NCBI GenBank assembly: GCA_002405995.1 | Contig: DHMW01000012.1 | Coordinates: 1 to 8,152, forward strand | Direction: 5' to 3' | DNA: 8,152 nucleotides | Origin: Oscillospiraceae bacterium UBA4632 | GTDB taxonomy: Bacteria > Bacillota > Clostridia > Oscillospirales > Oscillospiraceae | Shown here: one piece after another, positions 1 to 5,389 of the stretch | Layout of the letters: the number at the start of each line of letters is the position of its first letter | Position numbering within the stretch: position 1 is the stretch's first letter | Notes under the pieces: generated by a model | Told to the model about the DNA's origin: nothing | What the model saw: only the letters and a program-made list of their open reading frames with translations | The model's database searches: none | Translations under genes and position numbers: made by a program

Positions 1-1359
1 GCCTACGACCGCCTGATCTTCCCCTCGCTCGAGCGCGAGGTGCGAAGCCTCCTGACCGAGCGGGCAAACGAGGGCGCGATCGGCCAGTTTGCGCTGAATT
101 TGAAGCCGCTTTTGATGCAGCCGCCAGTCAAGGGCAAGGTCACGATGGGGCTCGACCCCGGCTACCGCATGGGCTGCAAGGTCGCAGTCGTGGACGGCAC
201 GGGCAAGGTGCTCGACACCGCCGTCGTCTACCCGACCTACGGCGAGCGGCAGAAAAACGAAGCCATCGCCGCGCTGGCAAGGCTTATCAAAAGGCACGGC
301 GTGGAGCACATCGCCATCGGCAACGGCACCGCCAGCCGCGAGACGGAGCAGATGGCGGTCGAGCTGATCCGAAGGGTGAACGGGGACGGCGCGCACGTGA
401 GCTATATGATCGTCTCCGAGGCGGGCGCGTCCGTGTACTCGGCGAGCAAGCTCGCCGCCGAGGAATTCCCGCAGTACGACGTGAACCTCCGCTCCGCCGT
501 GTCCATTGCGCGGCGCTTGCAGGACCCGCTCGCCGAGCTTGTCAAGATCGACCCCAAGGCGATCGGTGTGGGCCAGTATCAGCACGACATGCCGCAAAAG
601 CAGCTCGATGAGGCGCTCGACGGCGTGGTCGAGGACTGCGTCAACGCCGTCGGCGTGGACGTCAACACCGCCTCGCCCTCGCTTTTGCAGCGCGTCGCGG
701 GATTGAACGGCACGACGGCGAAAAACGTCGTATTGTACCGCGAGGAGAACGGCGCGTTCACCTCCCGCGCGCAGATCAAAAAGGTCCCTAAGCTCGGTCC
801 CAAGGCGTTCCAGCAGTGCGCGGGCTTCCTGCGCGTGCCGGAGAGCAAAAGCGTGCTCGACAACACCGCCGTCCACCCCGAGAGCTATGACGCGGCAAAG
901 GCCCTGCTGGAGCTGGCGGGACACACGCTCGCCGATGTGAAGGACGGCAGGCTTTCCGACCTGCCCGATCGCGTCAGGTCCTATGGCGAGGCAAAGGCCG
1001 CGAGCGAGATCGGCGTCGGCGTCCCCACGCTGCGCGATATCGTGAGCGAGCTTTTGAAGCCCGGCCGCGACGTGCGCGACGAGCTGCCAAAGCCCATCCT
1101 GCGCACGGACGTGCTTGAGATGAAGGACTTAAAGCCCGGCATGGTGCTGACCGGCACGGTGCGCAACGTCATCGACTTCGGCGTGTTCGTGGATATCGGC
1201 GTGCATCAGGACGGCCTCGTCCACATCTCGCAGGTATCGGACAAATTCATCAAGCATCCGTCCGAAGTCGTTTCCGTCGGCGACGTTGTCAGAGTCGCCG
1301 TGCTGGAGGTGGACGAAAAGAAAAAACGCATCAGCCTTTCGATGAAGCAGGCGAAATGA
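1..1359 (+). CDS. tex: Tex family RNA-binding transcription accessory protein (5' truncated by window)
   Basis: The reading frame is open from base 1, so the gene begins outside the window; 452 codons are visible. Tex proteins are usually about 720-780 residues, so roughly the N-terminal third (helical HTH-like part) is missing. Counting from the first visible codon, a YqgF/RNaseH-like domain starts with GLDPGYR near 50-56 and includes NGTASRETE near 108-116 and SEAGASVYSAS near 139. Helix-hairpin-helix segments follow at about 221-244 (VNTASPSLLQRVAGL) and 261-279 (KVPKLGPKAF). An S1 RNA-binding domain closes the protein at about 377-450 (LKPGMVLTGTVRNVIDFGVF to RISLSMK). This order is diagnostic of Tex. 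The family is cytoplasmic, binds nucleic acid and is linked to transcription and RNA metabolism; its exact role in this organism is not shown. The gene converges on the tRNA cluster and is separated from it by a terminator. Confidence 0.96.
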   Translation, partial: AYDRLIFPSLEREVRSLLTERANEGAIGQFALNLKPLLMQPPVKGKVTMGLDPGYRMGCKVAVVDGTGKVLDTAVVYPTYGERQKNEAIAALARLIKRHGVEHIAIGNGTASRETEQMAVELIRRVNGDGAHVSYMIVSEAGASVYSASKLAAEEFPQYDVNLRSAVSIARRLQDPLAELVKIDPKAIGVGQYQHDMPQKQLDEALDGVVEDCVNAVGVDVNTASPSLLQRVAGLNGTTAKNVVLYREENGAFTSRAQIKKVPKLGPKAFQQCAGFLRVPESKSVLDNTAVHPESYDAAKALLELAGHTLADVKDGRLSDLPDRVRSYGEAKAASEIGVGVPTLRDIVSELLKPGRDVRDELPKPILRTDVLEMKDLKPGMVLTGTVRNVIDFGVFVDIGVHQDGLVHISQVSDKFIKHPSEVVSVGDVVRVAVLEVDEKKKRISLSMKQAK

Positions 1360-1413
1360 GCCGGGGCGCGCCGCCCGGCGTCTTTCGTGAAAATTTTTCC
1401 TGCCGGAAAAGTA

Positions 1414-1453
1414 AAAGAACACCCCGGAGCCGCAAGGCTCCGGGGTGTTCTTT
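1414..1453. terminator. Bidirectional terminator between tex and the tRNA cluster
   Basis: An uninterrupted 18-bp stem (1414-1431 with 1436-1453) closes on a GCAA loop, a stable GNRA tetraloop. On the + strand the stem ends in TTCTTT, so it can end tex transcripts. On the - strand the hairpin is followed by a TTTTACTTTT-like tail around 1404-1417, so it can also end the leftward tRNA transcript. The last base of the stem, 1453, is also the terminal A of the encoded CCA of tRNA-Val. Confidence 0.88.
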
Positions 1454-1529
1454 GGTGCGGACTACTGGACTCGAACCAGTGACCTCATGCGTGTGAAGCA
1501 TGCGCTCTAACCAGCTGAGCTAAGCCCGC
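1453..1529 (-). tRNA. tRNA-Val(CAC)
   Basis: A complete cloverleaf is read on the - strand. The acceptor is GCGGGCT with AGTCCGC (one G-U pair), the D arm is GCTC/GAGC, the anticodon stem is CATGC/GCATG with loop TTCACAC, and the T arm is ACTGG/CCAGT with loop TTCGAGT. The anticodon CAC reads GUG (valine). The discriminator is A and CCA is encoded at 1455-1453. It is the last gene of the three-tRNA transcript; the terminator hairpin begins at its final base. Confidence 0.95.
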
Positions 1530-1532
1530 AAA

Positions 1533-1607
1533 TGGTGACCCGTACGGGATTCGAACCCATGTTACAGCCGTGAAAGGGCCGTGTCTTAACCACTTGACCA
1601 ACGGGCC
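1533..1607 (-). tRNA. tRNA-Glu(TTC)
   Basis: Cloverleaf on the - strand: acceptor GGCCCGT with ACGGGTC (one G-U pair), anticodon stem CGGCC/GGCTG with loop CTTTCAC, T arm ATGGG/CCCGT around TTCGAAT, discriminator A, and an encoded CCA. The anticodon TTC decodes glutamate. Only 3 nt (1530-1532) separate its CCA end from the 5' end of tRNA-Val, so the two must come from one precursor. Confidence 0.96.
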
Positions 1608-1615
1608 ATATGACA

Positions 1616-1639
1616 CACGGGATGCTTTCGCATCCCGTG
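1616..1639 (-). other. Perfect hairpin in the spacer between tRNA-Met and tRNA-Glu
   Basis: A perfect 10-bp inverted repeat (1616-1625 with 1630-1639) has a GAAA loop when read on the transcribed - strand. It fills most of the 37-nt spacer between tRNA-Met and tRNA-Glu. No T-run follows it, so it is probably not a strong terminator. A role in precursor folding or processing is inference. Confidence 0.6.
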
Positions 1640-1644
1640 CTACA

Positions 1645-1721
1645 TGGTAGCGGCACCTGGATTTGAACCGGGGACACTGCGGGTATGAACCGCATGCTCT
1701 AGCCAGCTGAGCTATGCCGCC
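1645..1721 (-). tRNA. tRNA-Met(CAT), elongator type
   Basis: First gene of the leftward tRNA cluster. The acceptor GGCGGCA pairs with TGCCGCT, giving a G1-U72 pair as I recall for Firmicute elongator tRNA-Met. The D arm is GCTC/GAGC, and the anticodon stem TGCGG/CCGCA carries loop TTCATAC with anticodon CAT. The acceptor pair and the absence of the three-G-C anticodon stem argue against an initiator. CAT would also fit a lysidine-modified tRNA-Ile2, which sequence alone does not fully exclude. The T stem CCCGG/CCAGG contains a C-A mismatch at pair 51-63. Discriminator A and CCA are encoded. Confidence 0.9.
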
Positions 1722-1743
1722 AAATCTTCCTGCTCGACAGGAC

Positions 1744-1780
1744 GAATGATACTATACCAAATTTACCTGTGCTTTGTCAA
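1744..1780 (-). promoter_or_regulatory. SigmaA promoter of the tRNA-Met-Glu-Val cluster
   Basis: On the - strand, a consensus -35 TTGACA (1780-1775) is followed by an 18-bp spacer and TATAGT (1756-1751) as the -10. The predicted transcription start is near 1744, about 23 nt before the first tRNA base. The region is an AT-rich island in GC-rich surroundings. Confidence 0.85.
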
Positions 1781-1790
1781 TAGGTTTGGC

Positions 1791-1846
1791 AAAAAAATTC
1801 CGGAGATCCCGCAAGAAGAAGGGAGAGAGGGCGGCGCCCCCTCCCC
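1791..1846 (-). terminator. Probable terminator of guaD
   Basis: Twelve bases after the guaD stop, the - strand can form an 11-bp stem (1846-1836 with 1832-1822, two G-U pairs) around a GCC loop. It is followed by CTTCTTCTT and, some 25 nt further on, by a run of seven T (1797-1791). The T-run is not directly adjacent to the stem, so this is an imperfect intrinsic terminator. It lies just upstream of the tRNA promoter, where one would be expected. Confidence 0.5.
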
Positions 1847-1857
1847 GCGTTCTGCGC

Positions 1858-3117
1858 TTATCCGACGACCCTGCGCCCCTCGGACCACACGGAAACGATG
1901 TTGTGCCGGTGCATCATGTAGATCGCGCGCTCAAAGCGCTCGCGCACCGTGAGCGGGCGCGTGGACTCGATAAAGTCGGAATCGTCCACGACGATGGCGT
2001 GCAGCCGGTCGCCCGCGGCAAAGCCGCCCTGCGCGCCGAAGTAGCGGTGACCGCTCGTGCTGCCGAGGTAATACGCCTCCGGCACGGTGAGAAAATCCTC
2101 TGACCAGTCGGTCTCGATGCGCTTGATCTTGCTGGCGCGGATGGACATGGTCACGACCTTGTACATCGGCAGCAGCGCGCCGCCGGCGATATCGGACCCC
2201 AGCGTGACCCAGATGCCCTGCTGCAGCATCTCGCGCACGGGCGAAACGCCGGAGCAGAGGTTGATGTTCGAGCCCGCGCAGTGCGCCACCACAACGCCGT
2301 GCTCGCGCATGGCGGCGCATTCGCGCGCGTCGGAATGCACGCAGTGCGCCATCACCGTGTGATCCTTCCACAGCCCGTATTTGGCGTAGGTCTCCCAGTA
2401 CTGCGCGCAGTCGGGGTGCAGCTCCTTCACCCACGCGATCTCGCTGCGGTTTTCCGAAAGATGCGACTGCACGTAAAGCCCCCGCTCCTGCGCGAGCCTT
2501 CCCAGCCAAGCCATCAGCTCATCCGTGCACGACGGCGTGAAGCGCGGCGTGATGATCGGCTTTACGTACCGGAAGCGCGCGCATTCGTCCAGCCAGCGCA
2601 GCGTCTCGCGCTTGCTCTCCTCCGTCGTCTCCTGCAGGTGCGCGCCGCCGTTGCGGTCCATGTTTACCTTGCCGACATAGCCCGTCACGCCCGCGCGCTC
2701 AAGCTCCTCCATCAGGATGAGCGTCGCGTCGGTGTGGAGGGAGGAAAACATGCATACGCGCGTCGTGCCGTTCGTGATCAGGTCGCTTGCCAGGCGGCGG
2801 TAGATGCGGCGGGCATAGTCGTTGTCGGCAAAGCGCGCCTCGGTTTTGAAGGTGTAGGTGTTCAGCCAGTCGATCAGCGGCAGGTCCATGCCCATGCCGA
2901 GCATGGGGTACTGCGGCGCGTGCAGGTGCATATCGGCGAACGACGGCATGATGAGCGCATTGCCGAAGTCAAGGATCTCTGCGTCCGCGCCCTGCGGCAC
3001 GCTGCGCTCCGCGCCGAGGATGCGCCCCTCGTCATCGAGCACGAGGCAGCCGTGCCCGACCGTGTCCAGCACGCCCAGCGCCGGAGCGGAAACAAGGTCG
3101 CCCTTGAGGATCTTCAT
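1858..3117 (-). CDS. guaD: Guanine deaminase
   Basis: A 419-residue amidohydrolase-superfamily enzyme, predicted to be cytosolic and zinc-dependent, that hydrolyses guanine to xanthine and ammonia. Visible motifs are the metal-binding HxH at H64/H66 in ADMHLHAPQYP, H219 and catalytic E222 in SHLSEN, H258 in VMAHCVHS, and the metal-ligand Asp D309 in TLGSDIAGG. The guanine-deaminase signatures are APQYP (67-71), PLIDWLNTYTF (80-90), the substrate-binding Arg-Phe in TPRFTPSC (190-197) and VGKVNMD (148-154). These separate it from related chlorohydrolases and cytosine deaminases. The start is supported by AGGAGTG at 3130-3124, six bases before the ATG. The long leader holds a guanine riboswitch, so expression should respond to guanine. 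It is transcribed divergently from spoIIP. Its product, xanthine, is the substrate of the nearby xpt product. Confidence 0.95.
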   Translation of the reverse strand: MKILKGDLVSAPALGVLDTVGHGCLVLDDEGRILGAERSVPQGADAEILDFGNALIMPSFADMHLHAPQYPMLGMGMDLPLIDWLNTYTFKTEARFADNDYARRIYRRLASDLITNGTTRVCMFSSLHTDATLILMEELERAGVTGYVGKVNMDRNGGAHLQETTEESKRETLRWLDECARFRYVKPIITPRFTPSCTDELMAWLGRLAQERGLYVQSHLSENRSEIAWVKELHPDCAQYWETYAKYGLWKDHTVMAHCVHSDARECAAMREHGVVVAHCAGSNINLCSGVSPVREMLQQGIWVTLGSDIAGGALLPMYKVVTMSIRASKIKRIETDWSEDFLTVPEAYYLGSTSGHRYFGAQGGFAAGDRLHAIVVDDSDFIESTRPLTVRERFERAIYMMHRHNIVSVWSEGRRVVG

Positions 3118-3143
3118 TCAAATCACTCCTAACAAAAATGAGC

Positions 3144-3190
3144 AAAAGAAAAAGCGCCCAGACGGGGGAATGATCCCTCGGCTGAACACT
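3144..3190 (-). terminator. Leader terminator (expression platform) of the guaD riboswitch
   Basis: Directly after the aptamer, on the - strand, bases 3190-3175 can pair with 3168-3153: nine outer pairs (including three G-U), a C-T mismatch, two pairs, an A-C mismatch and three G-C pairs, with loop ATCATT. The tail is TTTTCTTTT (3152-3144). The hairpin is imperfect but correctly placed between aptamer and ribosome binding site. Its first bases (3190-3189) are the last bases of aptamer helix P1. The segment GGGATC (3177-3172) could instead pair with the aptamer P3 strand GATCCT (3202-3197). Both are possible switching contacts. Confidence 0.6.
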
Positions 3191-3253
3191 CATAGCAGGA
3201 TCTTCCGGCGATCCCGTAGAAACTTTCGCGCCATGCAAGCGAAATTATATGAG
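3189..3253 (-). ncRNA. Purine riboswitch aptamer, guanine class (C74)
   Basis: Read on the - strand from 3253, the sequence follows the xpt-type purine aptamer almost position by position. P1 is CTCATA/TATGAG and J1/2 is TATAAT. P2 is TTTCGC/GCGAAA with loop TGCATGG, keeping the two G that contact L3. J2/3 is the invariant GTTTCTAC with U47, C50 and U51 intact. P3 is GGGATC/GATCCT with loop GCCGGAA. The specificity base before the P1 return strand (base 3195) is C, which pairs with guanine in this family; adenine riboswitches have U here. U51 argues against the 2'-deoxyguanosine variant. Deviations are a G where xpt has A73, and the L3 CC pair shifted by one base. It lies about 14 nt after the predicted transcript start and about 60 nt before the guaD ribosome binding site. 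Confidence 0.93.
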
Positions 3254-3266
3254 CCTCTTTTTCTGT

Positions 3267-3302
3267 TTTATTCAAGATAACACAGTAAAGTGAAAAATGC
3301 AA
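3267..3302 (-). promoter_or_regulatory. Candidate SigmaA promoter of guaD
   Basis: On the - strand, TTGCAT (3302-3297), a 17-bp spacer and TATCTT (3279-3274) form a moderate promoter, with a start predicted near 3267, just before the riboswitch. A competing arrangement using an AT-rich element slightly downstream is possible, so the exact boxes are uncertain. The position between spoIIP and the aptamer supports a promoter here. Confidence 0.5.
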
Positions 3303-3327
3303 GCGCTTTATGCGCCCCTTCTGCGCG

Positions 3328-3356
3328 GCATATCCGCGGCCAGGCGCGCATACAGT
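3328..3356 (+). promoter_or_regulatory. SigmaE-type (mother-cell) promoter of spoIIP
   Basis: GCATATC (3328-3334), a 14-bp spacer and CATACAGT (3349-3356) match the Bacillus SigmaE consensus (KMATATT, 14-15 bp, CATACAHT) at all but one position of each box. The start would fall near 3362-3364, only a few bases before the ribosome binding site AGGTGAGG (3365-3372). SpoIIP is a known SigmaE-regulon member in B. subtilis, so site and gene agree. Confidence 0.75.
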
Positions 3357-3376
3357 GCTTCGAGAGGTGAGGAACG

Positions 3377-4549
3377 ATGCAAAAGAATCGGACAAGACGG
3401 CTCGTGCGCACGGCCTGCTCGCTGACACTTGCGGCGGCGACGCTCTGGGGCGTGAGCGTCACCGCCCCCGCACAGGACGCCCGCTCGGCGCTGCGCGCCC
3501 TGCAAAGCGGCGGCGGGCTCGACCTTGCGCTCGTGCGCATGGAGCGCGGCGAAAGCGCTCTTGGCGCGCTCAGCGCGGCGACCGGCCTGGCGCTGCGCAT
3601 GACGCCGCTGCTGCGCGCGCGGGGGGAGGAGGTCATGCAGACCTGGTCGAGCGATCTGGAGCAGCCGCCGCAGGATATGTCCGGCGGCGGGGAGGACGAC
3701 GCGCAGGACCATGAGGGCACGGTGCTTTCGCCGCCCGCGCAGCCGGATGAGGTCACCGTGGCGGAAAACGGCGTCAGCGCGCGCACGCTGCGCCCCTCCG
3801 ACCCGGCGGGCTACACGGTGTTTGGCAATGTGTACATCAACAACGGCTCCGACGCCGCGCTCGACGCTTCGATGCTCACGGGCGGCTATGCGGCAGCGCT
3901 CGGCACGGAGGGCCCCCAGGTGCTGATCATCCATACCCACGGTACCGAGAGCTACACCATGCCCGCCGGCGAGGAATACGAGCCGAGCGACACCTTCCGC
4001 ACGCTGGATACGGGCTGCAACATGATCCGCGTGGGCGATGAGATCGCCCAGGTGCTCACGGATGCGGGACTGGGCGTGGTGCATGACCGCACGCTCTACG
4101 ATTACCCCAGCTATTCCGGCGCGTATGACCGCTCGCTCGCGTCCATCGAGCGCTATCTTGAAAAGTACCCCTCGATCTCCTTTGTGCTCGACGTCCACCG
4201 CGACGCGGTGGAGGACGGAAACGGCAGCCAGTACAAGCTCCTGTGCGGCGAGGATACAGGCGCGGCGCAGCTGGAATTTGTCGTCGGCTCCGACGGCGGC
4301 GGACGGAGTCACGACCTCTGGCGCGAGAATCTGAAGCTCGCCTGCGCCGTGCAGGAGACGCTGTACGCGCGCTATCCTACGCTCATGCGCCCGATCGTCG
4401 TGCGCAACTCGCGCTACAATCAGCACAAAACCACCGGCTCGCTGCTGCTCGAGGTCGGCACGGCGGGCAACTCGCTCGCCGAGGCGATCAACGCCGCGCG
4501 CCTCTTCGCCGCGGGCTTTGCCGAGACGCTGCGGCAGGAAACGCCGTGA
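3377..4549 (+). CDS. spoIIP: Stage II sporulation protein P (engulfment peptidoglycan hydrolase)
   Basis: A 390-residue membrane-anchored or exported protein. The N-terminus has basic residues (RTRR) followed by a hydrophobic stretch at about 11-32 ending SVTAPAQ, a signal peptide or anchor. A low-complexity acidic linker spans about 90-125, and the SpoIIP catalytic domain covers about 180-385. Family motifs seen are VLIIHTHGTESY (183-193, H186/H188/E191), the HD-type segment VVHDRTLYDYPSYSGAY (234-250), LDVHRDA (271-277, H274), NSRYNQH (344-350) and LLLEVGT (356-362, E359). In sporulating Firmicutes SpoIIP acts with SpoIID and SpoIIM, cleaving septal peptidoglycan so the mother cell engulfs the forespore. 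The ATG at 3377 is set by AGGTGAGG four bases upstream. A SigmaE-like promoter precedes it. B. subtilis has gpr upstream of spoIIP; here the upstream neighbour is guaD in divergent orientation. No clear terminator follows before xpt. Confidence 0.95.
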   Translation: MQKNRTRRLVRTACSLTLAAATLWGVSVTAPAQDARSALRALQSGGGLDLALVRMERGESALGALSAATGLALRMTPLLRARGEEVMQTWSSDLEQPPQDMSGGGEDDAQDHEGTVLSPPAQPDEVTVAENGVSARTLRPSDPAGYTVFGNVYINNGSDAALDASMLTGGYAAALGTEGPQVLIIHTHGTESYTMPAGEEYEPSDTFRTLDTGCNMIRVGDEIAQVLTDAGLGVVHDRTLYDYPSYSGAYDRSLASIERYLEKYPSISFVLDVHRDAVEDGNGSQYKLLCGEDTGAAQLEFVVGSDGGGRSHDLWRENLKLACAVQETLYARYPTLMRPIVVRNSRYNQHKTTGSLLLEVGTAGNSLAEAINAARLFAAGFAETLRQETP

Positions 4550-4620
4550 ATGCATCCCCTCCTTGCCGGAATAGACGGAAAGCGGCGGAAAAACGGAAAA
4601 TTCTTGTCATACCTGCCATG

Positions 4621-4656
4621 TTGCTTTTCCCGCGGAAATCCTGTTTAATAAAGGTA
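4621..4656 (+). promoter_or_regulatory. SigmaA promoter of xpt
   Basis: TTGCTT (4621-4626), a 17-bp spacer and TTTAAT (4644-4649, five of six consensus bases) predict a start near 4656. That leaves a leader of only about 29 nt, containing the ribosome binding site GGAGGGG (4671-4677). There is no space for a riboswitch or attenuator. The stretch from the spoIIP stop to this promoter shows no other gene. Confidence 0.65.
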
Positions 4657-4684
4657 TCTATTACAAAACAGGAGGGGATGTCCC

Positions 4685-5263
4685 ATGCAGCAGCTCCAGG
4701 AGCGCATCCGCCGCGAGGGCAAGGTCCTGCCCGGCAACATCGTCAAGGTAGACGGTTTCTTGAACCACCGCGTCGATACGGCCCTGCTCGGCGATATTGC
4801 GGATGAATTTGCAAAATTCTTCGACGTCGGCAGGATCACGACTGTTTTGACGGCGGAAGCGAGCGGCATCGCTCTGGCGACGGTCTGCGCTCAGAAATAC
4901 GGTGTTCCCATGCTCTTTGCCAAGAAGGCGAAAAGCGACAACATCGAGAGCGGACTGTACCAGAGCGAGGTCTTTTCTTATACGTACAAGAAAAAGGTCA
5001 CGCTGCTCGTCTCGCAGGAGTGGCTGGGCGCGAACGACCGCGTGCTGATCATCGACGACTTCATGGCAAACGGCTTCGCCGTGCAGGGGCTTGTCGATAT
5101 CGTCAACGCCGCGGGCGCAAAGCTTGAGGGCATCGGCATCGCCGTGGAAAAGGGCTTCCAGGGCGGCGGCGACCGCTTCCGCGCTTCCGGCATCCCCTAT
5201 AAGGCGCTCGCCGTCATCGAAAAGGCGGACGAGAACGGCTTTGTGTTCCGCGAGGAAGATTGA
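4685..5263 (+). CDS. xpt: Xanthine phosphoribosyltransferase
   Basis: A 192-residue cytosolic enzyme that converts xanthine and PRPP to XMP and pyrophosphate, feeding the guanylate pool. It aligns by eye along its full length with B. subtilis Xpt (about 194 residues). Shared features are the N-terminal EGKVLPG..VKVDGFLNHRVD (11-31), the TAEASGIALA substrate region (56-65), the GVPMLFAKKAKS segment (73-84), the PRPP-binding loop VLIIDDFMANG (120-130) with its two acidic residues, and GIGIAVEKGFQ (149-159). KVDGFLNH and the PRPP loop ending in ANG separate xanthine-type from hypoxanthine/guanine-type enzymes. The ATG follows GGAGGGG by about 7 bases. The gene has its own promoter and terminator. 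Unlike the B. subtilis homologue, it has no guanine riboswitch and no pbuX partner downstream. Confidence 0.96.
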   Translation: MQQLQERIRREGKVLPGNIVKVDGFLNHRVDTALLGDIADEFAKFFDVGRITTVLTAEASGIALATVCAQKYGVPMLFAKKAKSDNIESGLYQSEVFSYTYKKKVTLLVSQEWLGANDRVLIIDDFMANGFAVQGLVDIVNAAGAKLEGIGIAVEKGFQGGGDRFRASGIPYKALAVIEKADENGFVFREED

Positions 5264-5266
5264 CTT

Positions 5267-5308
5267 CAAAAAGGAGAGGCTGACCGGACGGCCAGCCTCT
5301 CCTTTTTG
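5267..5308. terminator. Strong terminator of xpt
   Basis: A 16-bp perfect stem (5267-5282 with 5293-5308) starts with AAAAAGGAGAGGCTG. Its 3' arm ends in five T, and further T follow at 5310-5313. It begins four bases after the xpt stop. Being flanked by A and T runs it can work in both directions and would also stop the converging nitrilase transcript, although that gene ends about 80 bases earlier. Confidence 0.9.
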
Positions 5309-5324
5309 ATTTTCGGGACGACGC

Positions 5325-5384
5325 TCCGCCTTGCGCTCTGCCGCCCGCAAGGCGGCTGCAACGAGCGCGGACGCAAGAATCCGC
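5325..5384. repeat. Nested GC-rich palindromes, possible dispersed intergenic repeat
   Basis: Between the xpt terminator and the end of the nitrilase gene lies a compact set of nested inverted repeats. GCCGCC/GGCGGC with loop CGCAA sits inside GCGCTC/GAGCGC, with further pairing such as CTTGCG/CGCAAG. A very similar hairpin (GCCGCC-CGCA-GGCGGC) occurs at 6307-6328. No coding signal is seen. A REP-like dispersed element is inference; only two copies of the core are visible here. Confidence 0.4.
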
Positions 5385-5389
5385 GGCGC

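Noticed and set aside
2281..3132. Long + strand open frame opposite guaD (about 283 codons)
   Set aside because: Arg/Val/His-rich shadow of guaD with no recognisable motif; guaD has complete family motifs, a ribosome binding site and a riboswitch.
3308..4555. Long open frame antisense to spoIIP (about 415 codons, - strand)
   Set aside because: Composition is Arg/Ala/His-rich with no domain, as expected when a GC-rich gene is read on its complement. The + strand frame encodes an unmistakable SpoIIP.
4550..4620. Terminator after spoIIP
   Set aside because: Only short GCCG/CGGC pairing with no adjacent T-run; not strong enough to list.
4656..4684. Possible riboswitch in the xpt leader
   Set aside because: Looked for the purine-aptamer core (GTTTCTAC and TATAAT-type joints) and found none; the leader from the predicted start is far too short.
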